Shown here one piece after another: positions 43,149 through 56,200 of a stretch of 64,000 nt of DNA. Origin of the DNA: Chondrosia reniformis (taxonomy: Eukaryota; Porifera; Demospongiae; Chondrillida; Chondrillidae); NCBI GenBank assembly GCA_947172415.1, contig OX359193.1, positions 3,032,501 through 3,096,500 of the forward strand, given 5' to 3'. Position numbers and translations under genes: made by a program. The notes under the pieces were generated by a model. That model was not told the DNA's origin. It ran no database searches and worked only from the letters and a program-made list of their open reading frames with translations. Every line of letters begins with the position of its first letter. Position 1 is the stretch's first letter.

Positions 43149-44364
43149 GATTTATTAAGGAAAAAACAGGGAGATATATTAGCCTAAATATGGGGCTAAG
43201 ACTATAGGTAATCTTATGGGATGTATTTGGAAAAAAATATGGGATATAATTGGAAAAATATGGGATATATTTGGCAAAAATTATGGGATATATTTGTCAA
43301 AACTATGAGATATATTATTGGATATAAATGGCAATATATTTAAATAATTGGATATATTAAGCAAAGACTGAGGGATAAATTAGGCAAAATTTGGGGTATA
43401 TTTGGCAAAAACTATGGGATATATTTGCTAAAACTATAGGATATATTCGGAAAAACTATGGGTTATATTGGGAAAAGTATGGGATGTTTAGGGCTAAGAC
43501 TATAGGTTATATTATGGGATATATTTGGCAAAAACAATAGGATATATTCGGAAAAACAATGGCATGTATGGGGAAAACTTTGGGATATATTGAGCAAAAA
43601 CTAAGGGGTATATTGAGTAAAAGAATAGGATATATTAAGGGATATCATTGGCAATATTTTTAAATAACTTGATATATTGAGCAAAAACCGGGATATAATA
43701 GTCAAAATTATGGGATACATTTCCAAAAATTATGCGATATATGTGCAAAAACTAAAGGATATATTCGGAAAAACAATAGGATATATTTGGTACAAAAACT
43801 ATGGAATATATTGGCCTAAGACTATAGGTTATATTATGGGATGCATTTGGCAAAATCTATGGGATATAACTAGAGAAAATTGGGATATATTTGTAAAAAC
43901 TATGAGATATATTCGGAAAACTATGGCCTATTTTTGGCAAACACTATGGAAATACTGATCTAAGACTATAGCTCATATTATGGGATATATTTGCCAAAAC
44001 CTATGGGATATATTGGGTTAAGTTTATAGGTTACTTTATAAGATGTTTTCGGGAAAACTTTGGGATATTTGGACCAAAATTATGGGATATATAATGGGAT
44101 ATATTGGTTAAACATTGTTGGATATATTTGGTAAAACTATGGGACATACTGGTCCATTAGATCTATTAAACTAAAACTAAGGGATGGATTGGGCGAATAT
44201 GGGATATATAGGGGAAACATTATGGGATATACTAAGGGATATATTAAGCAAAACCTAAGAGAAATATTAGGCAAAATTAAGGGATATATAGGGCAAAAAT
44301 TATGGGATATATTATGGGATATATTTGTCAAAAGCTCTGAGACACATTTGTCGAAACTAAGGGA
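43149..44364 (+). repeat. 23-bp satellite, block G (+ orientation)
   Basis: A 1.2-kb plus-orientation segment that opens with the AAAAAACAGGGAGATATATT module and ends at the palindrome GGGATATCCC (44,361-44,370), where the array turns into its reverse complement. Confidence 0.93.
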
Positions 44365-47300
44365 TATCCCATATTTTGGCCTAATATATCCCTCAGATTT
44401 TGCTTAATATATCCAATTATTTAAAAATATTGCCAATTATAACCCATAGTATAACCCAAGGTTTTACCCAATATACCCCTTAGTTTTGTCAAAAATATCC
44501 CATAGCTTATGACCAATATATCCCATAGTATATCCCATAATGTTTGCCCGTTATATCCCTTAATTTGGCCTAATATATCACTTAGTTTTTGCTTAATTTA
44601 TCCAATGGACCAGTATATCCCATAGTTTTGCCAAATACATCCAACAAATTTTAACCAATATATCCTATAATATATCCCATAGTTTTAGCAAATATATCCC
44701 ATAGTTTTTGCCCAATATATCCTATGGTTTTTCCAAATATATCCCGTAATGTTGCCCAATATAGCCATCAGTTTTTGCTTAATATATCCAATTATATCAA
44801 AATATTGCCAATTATATCCCATATTTCCTGTAGTTTTACCCAATATACCCTTACGTTTTTGTCATAGATATCCCATAGCTTTTGACAAATATATCCCAAA
44901 GTTTATCCCATTATTTCCTCTTATATATCCCATAATTTTGCTTAATATATACATTATTTTTTACTTAATATATTCAAAGGACCAGTATATCCCAAAGTTT
45001 TTCCAAATATATCCCATAATTTTTGTCTAATGTCTCCTTTGGTTTTTCCCAATATATCACATAGTTTTTGTAAATATATCCCATACTTTTTGTCAAATAT
45101 GTCGCATAATATAACCTATAGTCTAAGCCCAATATATCCAATAGTTTTTGCACAATTTATCGCATAGTTTTTCCGAATATATCCCATAGTTTTTGCCAAT
45201 ATATCCCATAGTTTCACCCAATATACCCCTTTGTTTTGACAAATATATGCCATACCTTTTGACAATTATATCCAATGATATTTCCCATAATTATTGCACT
45301 ATAAATCCCATGATTTTGCCTAATATTTCCCTTAGTTTTTGCTTAATATATCCAATGGACCAGTATATCAACAACTTTTGCCAAATATATTCAACAAATT
45401 TTCACCAATATATCCCTTAATATATCCCATAACTTAGGCCCAATATATCCCATAGTTTTTGCCGAATATATCCCATTAAAGAGCCTATAGCCTTAGCTCA
45501 ATATATCCCATAGTTTTCCAAATATATCCCATAGCTTTCCAAATATAGCCTATAATTTTTGCCAAACATATCCCATAATATAACCTATAGTCTTAGCCCA
45601 ATATATCCCATAGTTTTGCCAAATATATCCTTTTATTTCATCAAATATGTCTCAGAGCTTTTGACAAATATATCCCATAATATATCCCATAGTTTTATCC
45701 TATATATCCCTTAATTTTGCCTAATATTTCTCTTAGGTTTTGCTTAATATATCCAATGGACCAGTATATCCCATAGTTTTGCCAAATATATCCAACAATT
45801 TTTAGCAAATATATCCAATAATATATCTCATTATTTTTGCCCAATATATCCCATAGTTTTTGGCGAATATATCCCATAAAATAACACACAGTCTTAACCT
45901 CATATATGCCATAGTTTTTGCCATATATATCCCATATTTATTCCAATTATTTCACATAATTGTTAACAAATATATCCCATAATATAGCTTATAGTCTGAG
46001 ACATATATATCCCATAGTTTTTGCCCACAATATCCAATATTTTTTAGAATGTATCCCATAGTTTTTGTAAATATATTCCAAAATATTTTTGCAAAATATA
46101 TCCCATAATTTTGTCTAATATATCCCTCAGTTTTTGCTTAATATATCCATTTATTTAAACATATCGCCAATTATAACCCAAAACATATCCCATAGTTTTA
46201 CCCTTGATACCCACTAATTTTTGTCCAATATAACCTATAGCTTTTGAAAAATATATCCCTTAGAATATCCCATGATGTTTCCCCTATACATAACATATTC
46301 GCCTAATCCATCACTTAGTTTTAGCTTAAAACATCCAATGGACCAGTAAATCCCATAGTGTTACCAAATTTATCCAACAATTTTTAACAAATATATCCCA
46401 TAATTTTTGCCCACAATATCCCATAGTTTTACCCAATATATCCCTTATTTTTCCAAATATATCCAATAATTTAGGCCAAATATATCCAATAATGTGAGCT
46501 CCAGTCTTAGGTCAATATATCCCATAATTTTTGCCCTAATATCCCATAGTTGTTCCCGCAAGTATCCTATAAAATAACCTATAAACTTAACCCTATATAT
46601 CCCATAGTTTTTGCCAAATATATCCCATATTTTTAAAAATATATCCCATAATATGAGCTATCGTCTTAGGTCAATATATACCATAGTGTTTGCCAAAAAT
46701 ATCCCATAGTTTTTCCGAATATATCACATAGTTTTTGCAAATATATCCCAATTTTACTCAAAATATATCCCATAATTTTTGCCAATTAGATCCCATAATA
46801 TAACTATAGTCTTTGCCCAATATATCCATAGTTTTTGTGCCAAATATATCCTATTGATTTTCCGAATATATCCCTTAGTTTTTGCAAATATATCCCATAA
46901 TTTTGCCTAAGATATCCTTCAGTTTTTGCTTAACATATCCAATTATTTAAAAATATTGCCAATTATATCCCATAATATACCAATACTTTTACACAATATA
47001 TCCCTTAGTTTTTGTCAAATATATCTCACAGCTTTTGACAAATATATCCCATCATATATCCCATAATTATTGCCATATATATCCCATAATTTTGCCAGTT
47101 ATATCCATCAGTGTTTGCTAAATATATCCAATGGACCAATGTATCCCATAGTTTTCAAAATATATCCAATATTTTTTAATCTAAATATCCCATCATATAT
47201 CCCATAATTTTGCCCACTATATCCCATGGTTTTTTGCCAAATATATCCCATATTTTTTCAATTATATCCCATAATTTTCGAAACATATCCCATAATATAA

Positions 47301-47595
47301 CCTATAGTCATACCCAATAAATCCCATAGTTTTTGCTCAATATATCCCATAGTGTTTCCAAATATATCCCATAGTTTTGGCAAGTATATCCTAAAATTTT
47401 TGGCAAATGTATCCTATAATTTTGGCTATTGTATCCCTTTTTTGCTCAATATATCCAGTTATTTAAAAATATTGCCAATTATATCCCTTACTATATCCGA
47501 AACTTTTACCCAATATACCCCTTAGTTTTTCTCCATATATGCCATAGTTTTTCCAAATATATCCCATATTTTTTGCAAATATATCCCATATTTTG
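44365..47595 (-). repeat. 23-bp satellite, block H (- orientation)
   Basis: Minus-orientation array with the usual landmarks inverted (CAATGGACCAGTATATCCCA near 44,600, 44,980, 45,350 and 45,750). It is somewhat more diverged than the plus blocks. No gene is seen. Confidence 0.94.
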
Positions 47596-48490
47596 ATATG
47601 ATATTATATATTGGGTAAAATTATAGGATATATTTGGAAAAACCAAGGTTTATATTGGGTAAAATTATGGGATATATTGTGGGATACAATTGTCAATATT
47701 TGTAAATAATTGAATATAGTAAGTAAAAAATGAGGGATATTTTAGGCAAAATTATGGGAATACTGTGGAATATAATTGTCCAAAGCTGTGGGATATATTT
47801 GACAAAACAAAGGGGTGTATTGGGTGAAACTATGGGATATGTTATGGGATATAATTGGCAAAATATTTTAATTATTGGATATAGGAAGTAAAAAGTGAGG
47901 GATATATTGGGAAAAATTATGGGATATATTTGCAAAAACTATAGGATATATTTGGAAAAATTATGGGATATATTTGGTCAAATTATGGGATATTTTTGAA
48001 AAAATATGGGACATATTTGGAAAAACTATGGGATATATTGTGCTAAAACTATGGGATGTATTGGGCTAAGACAATAGTTTATATTATGGGATATATTTGG
48101 AAAAAATATGGGATATATTTGGCAAAAACCATGGGATATTTTGGGCTGAGACAATACGTTATTTTATGGTATATATTTGGCAAAAACTAATGGATATATT
48201 GGGCAAAAATTAAGGGATATATTATGGTATATATTTTTTAAAATTGTTGGTTATATTTGGCAACACTATTGGACTTACTGGTCCTTTGGATATATTAAGA
48301 TAAAACTAAGTGATATATTATGTAAAAATAATGGGATACATATTGGGGAAAATTATGGGATATACAATGGGATATATTTGTCAAAAGCTATGGGATATAT
48401 TTGACAAAACTAAGGATATATTGGGCTAGGACTATAGGTTATATTATGGGATGCATTTGACAACAATTATGGGATATATATATAATTTTA
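47596..48490 (+). repeat. 23-bp satellite, block I (+ orientation), right end of array
   Basis: Last 0.9 kb of the 23-bp field, plus orientation. It begins after CATATTTTGATATGATATT and fades into TATATATAATTTTAAATG, where the 13-bp satellite takes over. Confidence 0.92.
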
Positions 48491-50032
48491 AATGTACTAC
48501 TTGCAGGTTCTGGTACTAGTTATCCTACGTACTAGGTAGGTGCTACTTGTATGTACTAGCACTAGTTATATTTACTAGTTGTATGTACTAGTTGCCTGGA
48601 CTTGTTGAATGTTATCATTGTATGTACTAATTGTATGTACTAGTTGTATGTAGTAGTTGTATGTTCTAATTGTATGAACTAGTTGTATGTAACACCTGTA
48701 TGGACTAGTTATGTACTAGGTGTAAGAACTAGTTGTATGTACTAGTTTTATGTAATAGTTGAATGTAATAGTTGTATGAACTAGTTGTATGTACTAGTAT
48801 TAGTTATATTTACTAGTTGTAAGTATTAGTAGTATGTACTAATAGTATGTAGTAGTTGTATGTTCTAAGTGTATGAACTAGTTTTATGTACTAGTTGTAT
48901 GTACTTGTTATATACTAGTTGTATATATTAGTTGTATGTTCTAGTTGTGTTTGCTAGTGGTGTGTATTAACTGTATGTATTAGCTATGTACTAGATGCAT
49001 GTACTAGTTCTAATAACTAGTTGCATTTACTAGTACTGGTAATATTTACTAGTTGTAGGTACTAGTTTTATGCACTAGTTGTATGTACTAGTGCAAGCTA
49101 TATTTACTAATTATAGGTATTAGTTTTATGTAGTAGCTGTATGTTCTAATTCTTTGAACTAGTTCTATGTACTAATTGTATGTACTAGTTATGTACTAGT
49201 TATATGAACTAGTTTTAAGGACTAGTTCTGTGTACAAGTTGTATGTACTAATTGTATGTACTAGTTGTATTAACTAGTGGTATGTAATAGTTCTGGTAAT
49301 ATTTACTAACTGTAGGCACTTGTTGTATGTACTAGTTGTAAATACTAGCACTGGTTATATTTATTAGTTGTACGTACAAGTTGTCTGTACTAGTTGAATG
49401 TTATAGTTGTATGAACTAGGTGTATGTAGTAGTACAAGTTATTTTTACTACTTGTAGGTATTAGTTGTATGTCCTAGTGTATATGGTAGTTGTATGTTGT
49501 AATTGTATGAACTAGTTTTATGTACTAGTTGTATGTACTAGTTATATACTAATATATGTACTAGTTGTATGTACTAGTTGTACGTACTAGCACTGGTTAT
49601 ATTTACTATTTGTAGGTATTAGTTGTATGTACTAGTTGTATGTAATAGTTGTATGTTCTAATGGTATGAACTAATTTTATTTACTAGTTGTATGTACTGG
49701 TTATATACTAGTTGTATGTATTAGTTGTATAAACTAGTGGTATGTACTAGTTGTGTGTACTAGTTGTATGTATTAACTGTATGTATTAGTTATGTACTAG
49801 TTGCATGTGCTAGTTCTAATATGTACTAGTACTAGTAATATTTACTAGTTGTAGGTACTAGTTTTATGAACTAGTTGTATGTAATAGTACTAGTACTAGA
49901 TATATTCAGTAGTTGTAATAGTTGGAGGTCTAGTTTGATGTACTTGTTGTATGTACTATTTATATGTACCAGTTATTCGTGAATGTTCTAGTCATAGGTA
50001 CTAATTGTAAGTACAAATTGTATGAAATTGTG
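48491..50032 (+). repeat. 13-bp satellite CTAGTTGTATGTA, left part
   Basis: Tandem copies of CTAGTTGTATGTA with many substitutions and small indels, rich in ACTAGT. Interspersed variants such as ACTAGTACTAGTTATATTTA and TAGTTGTAGGTATTAG mark higher-order units. The block near 48,780-49,310 reappears near 56,840-57,280. Confidence 0.94.
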
Positions 50033-50296
50033 TATCAAAGACCGTTCCTAGGATAAAAATGGCCACCGAACCCGATAAAAGTGTCCCCAAAGCTCTACGA
50101 CTTATCTCCGAGTTAAAATGGCTGCCGATTTCAAACATATAGGCTATGAATCAGTACCGAAGACTGTTCCTAGGATAACAAGTAGTTCGAGTCTAAAAAC
50201 TCGTGGGGCTGCCGACCCCCGAATTTACTCGAACTACTTGGCCCCATCGTTGGGCTTTGACATATTACTCTTAATCCTAACGATTGAGGACGCTTA
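50033..50296. other. non-repetitive island inside the 13-bp satellite
   Basis: About 260 bp unrelated to the satellite and richer in GC. It contains internal imperfect direct repeats: AAGACCGTTCCTAGGATAA near 50,038 versus AAGACTGTTCCTAGGATAA near 50,160, and AAAATGGCCACCGA versus AAAATGGCTGCCGA. It also holds a strong hairpin at 50,179-50,240. No clear inverted ends or target duplication are visible. A 70-codon frame (50,118-50,330) runs into the satellite and is not convincing. It could be a remnant of an inserted element. Confidence 0.7.
50179..50240. repeat. hairpin with 14-bp perfect arms
   Basis: CAAGTAGTTCGAGT (50,179-50,192) pairs with ACTCGAACTACTTG (50,227-50,240). The 34-nt loop includes a second small stem, GGGG-CTGCCGA-CCCC. 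It does not fold as a tRNA. Confidence 0.85.
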
Positions 50297-53200
50297 TGTA
50301 TTAGTTATATGTAATAGTTATAAGTACTAGTTGTATGTATATACTAGTTGTATGTTCTAGTTGTATGTACTAGTTGAATGTACTAGTTGTAGGTTCTTGT
50401 ACTAGTTATACTTGGTACTAGGAAGGTACTTGTTGTATGTACTAGTTGGATGTACTATTGTTATGTACTAGTTATGTGTATAAGTACTATTCATATGTAG
50501 TAGCTATATATACTAGTTATATGTACTAGTTGTATGTACTAGGTGTATGTACTAGTTGCACATACAATTTATTTTAATTGGATATATGTGTATGTACTAG
50601 TTATATGTACTAGTTGTATGTACTATTTATAATAATTGGATATATGTTTATGTACTAGTTATATGTAGCAGGTGAATGTACTAGTTATATGTCCTATTTG
50701 CTTTTACTTGTATGTAGTAGCTATGTACTACTTTTATTTACAAGCTGTACCTTCTAGTATTATGTACTCGTTCTATGAGCTACTTGTATATACTATTTTC
50801 TAGTTGTATGTACTAGTTGTATGTACTAGGTGTATGTACTAGATACATGTACTATGTGAATGTACTATTTATAAGCACCAGTTATATGTGTATGTACTAG
50901 TTATATGCTTGTGTACTAGTTATCTCTACTAGTTGTATGCACTAGTTGTATGAACTATTTATAATTTCTAGGTATATGTGTATGTACTAGTCATATGTAG
51001 TAGGTGGATGTACTAGTTGTATGTCCTAGTTGTTTGTACTAGTAGTATGTACTAGTTGTATGTACTAGTTGTATGTACTAGTGGTGTGCGGTATTTTGAT
51101 GTACTAGTTGCATGTACTAGTTTTATGTACTAGTACTAGTTATATTTACTAGTTGTAGGTACTAGTTAGTACGAGTTGGACGCACTAGTTTTACGTATGA
51201 ACTATTTGTATGTAGTAGTTACATACAAGTTGTGTATACAAGTTGTACATTCTAGTATTATGTTCTCATTCTATGAACTAGTTGTATGTACTACTTTATA
51301 GTTGTATGTACTAGTTGTATGTACTAGTTGTATGTACTCTTTGCATAAATGTACTATGTGTATGTACTATTTATAAGTACCAGTTATTTGTGTATGGACT
51401 AGTTATATGTACTAGTTGTATGTACTAGGTGTATATACTAGTTGTACATACTATTTATTTGTACTATTTATATGTGTATGTACCAGGTATATGAACTACT
51501 TGTATGTAGTAGCTGTATGTACTGGTTGCATATACTAATTGCATGTTCTAGTTGTATGTACTATTACTAGATATATTTACTCATTGTAGGTGCTATATAG
51601 TTGTATTTACTAGTTGTATGTGGTAGTTGTATGTACTAGTTGCATGTACTAGTTGTATGTACTAATTTTATGAACTAGTTGTATACACTAGTTCTATGAA
51701 CTAGCACTAGTTATATTTACTAGTTGTATGTATTAGTTGTGTGTACTAGATATGAACCAGTTGTATTTATTATTTATATGTACCAGTTGTATGCACTAGT
51801 TGTATGTACCGGTTGTGTGTATTATTTATGTGTACTAATTGTATGCAGTTGATACATGTACTAGTTGTATTTATTAGTTCTATATATGTACTAATTGTAT
51901 GTACTAGTTGTATGTACTAGATGTATGTACTATTTATATGAACTGGCTATATGTAGTAGTTGTGTGAACTAGTTATATGTACTAGTTGTATGTTTTAGTT
52001 GTATGTACTAGTTGTATTTATTAGAAGTGTGTACTAGTTATATGTTCTAATTATTAGTTGTATGTACTAGTTATACGTACTAGTTGTACTTACTATTTAT
52101 ATTTACTAATTATATGTGTTTGTACTATCTGTTTGTATATACTGGTTGTATGTGCTAATTGCACGTACCAGTTGTATGTACTATTACTATATAGTTATAT
52201 TTACTAGTTGTAGGTGCTAGTTGTATGTACTAGTTGTATGTGGTAGTTGCATTTAGTATTGTATGTACTAGTTGTATGTACTAGTTGTATGCACTAGTTG
52301 TTTGTACTAGCTGTGTACTAGTTTTATGTACTAGTTGTATTTATTAGTGTTATGTACTAGTTGTATGTACTAATTGTATGGACTTTACCAGTTGTTTGTA
52401 CTAGAACTAGTTATATTTACTAGTTTTAGGTACTAATTGTATGTACTCATTGCTACTTGTATTTACTAATTACTAGTTGTATGTACTTGTTACTAGTTGT
52501 ATGAACCAGTTGTAGGTATTATATGGTTGTATGTACTCGTTGTTACGTGGATGTACTAGCTCAATGTATTAGTTTATATACTAGTACTAGTTAAATTTAC
52601 TAATTGTAGATACTATTTGAATATACTAGTTCTATCTTTGAGTTGTATACACTAGTTATATGAACTAGTCGTAGTACAAATTGTAAGTAATCAATGTACG
52701 TACTAATTGTATGTACAAGTTGTATGTACTAGTTCTATGTACTATTTGTACGTACTCGTTACTAGTTGTATGTACCAGTTGTACGTTGTAGTTTTATGTT
52801 CTAGTACTGGTTATATATACTAATTGTAGGTGCTAATTGTATGTACTTTTTGTATGTGCAAGTAGTATATACAAGTTATGTTTGCTAGTTGTAAGTACTA
52901 GTCGAAAGTCCTATGTTCTAGTTATAAGCACTATTTTTATGTACTAATTATTATGTACTAGTTGAATGTACTAGTTGTATGTATCAGTATTATGTAGTCC
53001 TTCTACCTACTAGTTCTATGTACTAGGTTAATGTACTACTTCTTTGTTCTAATTGTATGAACTAGTTGTATGTACTAATTGGAAGTACTTACTGGTACTA
53101 GTTATATGAACTAGTGTTAGGACTAGTTAATGTACTGGTTGTATACACTAATTGTGTATACTAGTTGTGTGTACTAGTTGTATGAACTAGTTATATGTAC

Positions 53201-56200
53201 TAGTTGTATGTACTAGTTGTGTTTACTAGTTGTATGTACAAGTCGTATGTACTAGTTCTATGTACTGGTAGTGTGTACTCATTGCTACCTGTGTGTACTA
53301 GTTCTATGTACTAATTTAATATACTAGTATTAGTTATATTTACTAGATGTATGTACTAGTTGTATGTACTAGTTATATGTGCATCTTCTAGTTATATGTA
53401 CAAGTTGTATGTACAAGTTGTATGTACTAGTTGTATGTACTCGGTGTTTGTACTAGCTATATTTTCTATACATTTTATTAACTAGTTGTATATACTAGTA
53501 CCAGTTATATTTACTAGTTGTAGGTACAAATTATATGTACCAATATTAGCTGTGTGTACTAGTTATATATATATATATGTGTATGGACTAGTTGTATGTA
53601 CTAGTACTAGTAAGCTTGAGTACTAGTTAATCTATTTACTAAGTAGGCACTAGTAAAATGTAATACTAGTTGGAGTTCTAGTTTAATGTCCTAGTTGTAT
53701 GTACTATTTATATGTACTAATTTTATGTGTATGTTTCAATCATAGGTACTAGTTTGTAAGTACAAGTTGTATGAAGTAGTTGTTAGCCTAGTTGTATGTG
53801 CTTGTTGTATGTACTAGTTATATGTACTAGTTATATCTATTACTTGTTTGTACTTGTTATACGTCCTAGTAGAATGTACTAGTTGTGTGTAATAGTTGTA
53901 TGTACTAGTTGTATATACTAGTTGTATGTACTAGTTGTATATACTAGTTGTTAGTACTAGCTATATTTTCTAGTTGTATAAACTAGTTGTATGTACTAGT
54001 ACTAGTTATATTTACTAGTGGTATGTACAAATTATATGTGCCAATATAGGCTGTATGCACTAGTTATATATATGTGTATATAAGGACTAGTTGTATGTAC
54101 TAGCACTAGTAAGTTTGAGTACTAGTTAATCTAGTTACTAAGTAGGCACTAGTTATATGTAATACTAGTTGGAGTTCTAGTTTAATGTCCTAGTTGTATG
54201 TACTATTTATATGTGTATGTTCAAGTCATAGGTACTAGTCGTATGGACTAGTTGAATGTGCTAGTTGGGTGTACTAGTTGTATTTACTAGTTATATGCAT
54301 TTTTGTTTGTACTTGTTATACGTACTAGTAGAATGTACTAGTATGTGTACTAGTTGTATGTACTAGTTTTATGTTATAGTTGTATGCACTAGTTGTATGC
54401 ACTAGTGGTATGTACTAGATGCATGTACTATTTATATGCACTAGTTATATCTATTACTTGTTTGTACTTGTTATACGTACTAGTAGTATGCACTAGTAGT
54501 GTGTACTAGTTGTATGTACTGGTTTTATGTTATAGTTGTATGTACTAGTTGTATGCACTAGTGGTATGTACTAGATGCATGTACTATTTATATGGACCAG
54601 TTATATGTAGTAGTTGGTGTCTACTAGTTTTATGGTCTGGTTGTATGTACTAGTTGTGTGTACTAGTTGTGTGTACAACTTGTTTGTACTAGTTGTATGT
54701 ACTAGGTATATGTACTTATTTCTAGTTCCATGTACTAGTTGTAGGCACTAGTTTGATGTACTAGTTGTATTTACTAGTTGTATGTACTAGTTATATGTAC
54801 TAGTTGTAGGTTCTGGTATTAGCAAAACTAGTTACTAAGTAGTACTATTTGTATGTACAAGTGATAGTTATATTAACTAGTAATAGGTACTGGATATATG
54901 TACTAGTTGTATGTACTAGTTATGTACTTGTAATATGTATTACTTGTATGTACTTGTTATACGTACTAGTAGAATGTACTAGTTGTGTGTAATAGTTGTA
55001 TGTACTAGTTGTATATACTAGTTGTTAGTACTAGCTACTAGCTATAACTAGTACTAGCTATATTTTCTAGTTGTATAAACTAGTTGTATGTACTAGTACT
55101 AGTTATATTTACTAGTGGTAAGTACATATTATATGTGCCAATATAGGCTGTATGCACTAGTTATATATATGTGTATATATGGACTAGTTGTATGTACTAG
55201 TACTAGTAAGTTTGAGTACTAGTTAATCTAGTTACTAAGTAGGCACTAGGCAGGTAGTTATATGTAATACTAGTTGGAGTTCTAGTTTAATGTCCTAGTT
55301 GTATGTACTATTTATATGTATATGTTCAAGTCATAGGTACTAGTTGTAGGTGCAAGTTGTATGAAGTAGTTGTTCGCACTAGTTGTATGTGATAGTTGCG
55401 TGTACTAGTTGTGTGTACTAGTTATATGCATTACTTGTTTGTACTTGTTATACGTACTAGTAGAATGTACTAGTAGTGTGTACTTGTTGTATGTACTAGT
55501 TATATGTTATAGTTGTATGTACTAGTTGTATGTACTAGTGGTAGGTACTAGATGCATGTACTATTTATATGGACCGGTTATATGTGCATATACTAGTTAT
55601 ATGTAGTAGTTGGTGTCTACTAGTTTTATGTTCTGGTTGTATGTACTAGTTGTGTGTACTAGTTGTGTGTACAACTTGTATATACTAGTTGTATGTACTA
55701 GGTATATGTATTTATTTCTAGTTCCATGTACTAGTTGTAGGCACTAGTTTGATGTGCTAGTTGTATTTACTAGTTGTATGTACTAGTTATATGTACTAGT
55801 TGTAGGTTCTGGTATTAGCAAAACTAGTTACTAAGTAGTACTATTTGTATGTACAAGTACTAGTAATATTAACTAGTTATAGGTACTGGATATATGTACT
55901 AGTTGAATGTAATAGTTATATGTATTAATTGCTTATTATAGTTGTATGTACTAGTTAAATGTACTAGTTGTATGAACTAGTTGTATGTACTAGTTGTATT
56001 AACTAGTGGTTTGTACTTGTAATGGTAATATTTACTAACTGTAGGCACTAGTTGTATGTACTAGTTGTATGTACCAGGACTAGATATAATTACTAGTTGT
56101 AGGTTAAAGTTGGATGTACTAGTTGAATGCAATAGTTGTATGTACTAATTATATGTACTAGTTGAATGTACTAGTTGTATGAACTAGTTATGCACAAGTT

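Noticed and set aside
50179..50240. Possible tRNA, because of the GTTCGAGT-like string.
   Set aside because: The 14-bp perfect stem with GGGG/CCCC loop pairing gives no cloverleaf, anticodon arm or acceptor end.
50118..50330. 70-codon ORF across the island in the 13-bp satellite.
   Set aside because: It crosses the hairpin and ends in satellite sequence, with no motif.
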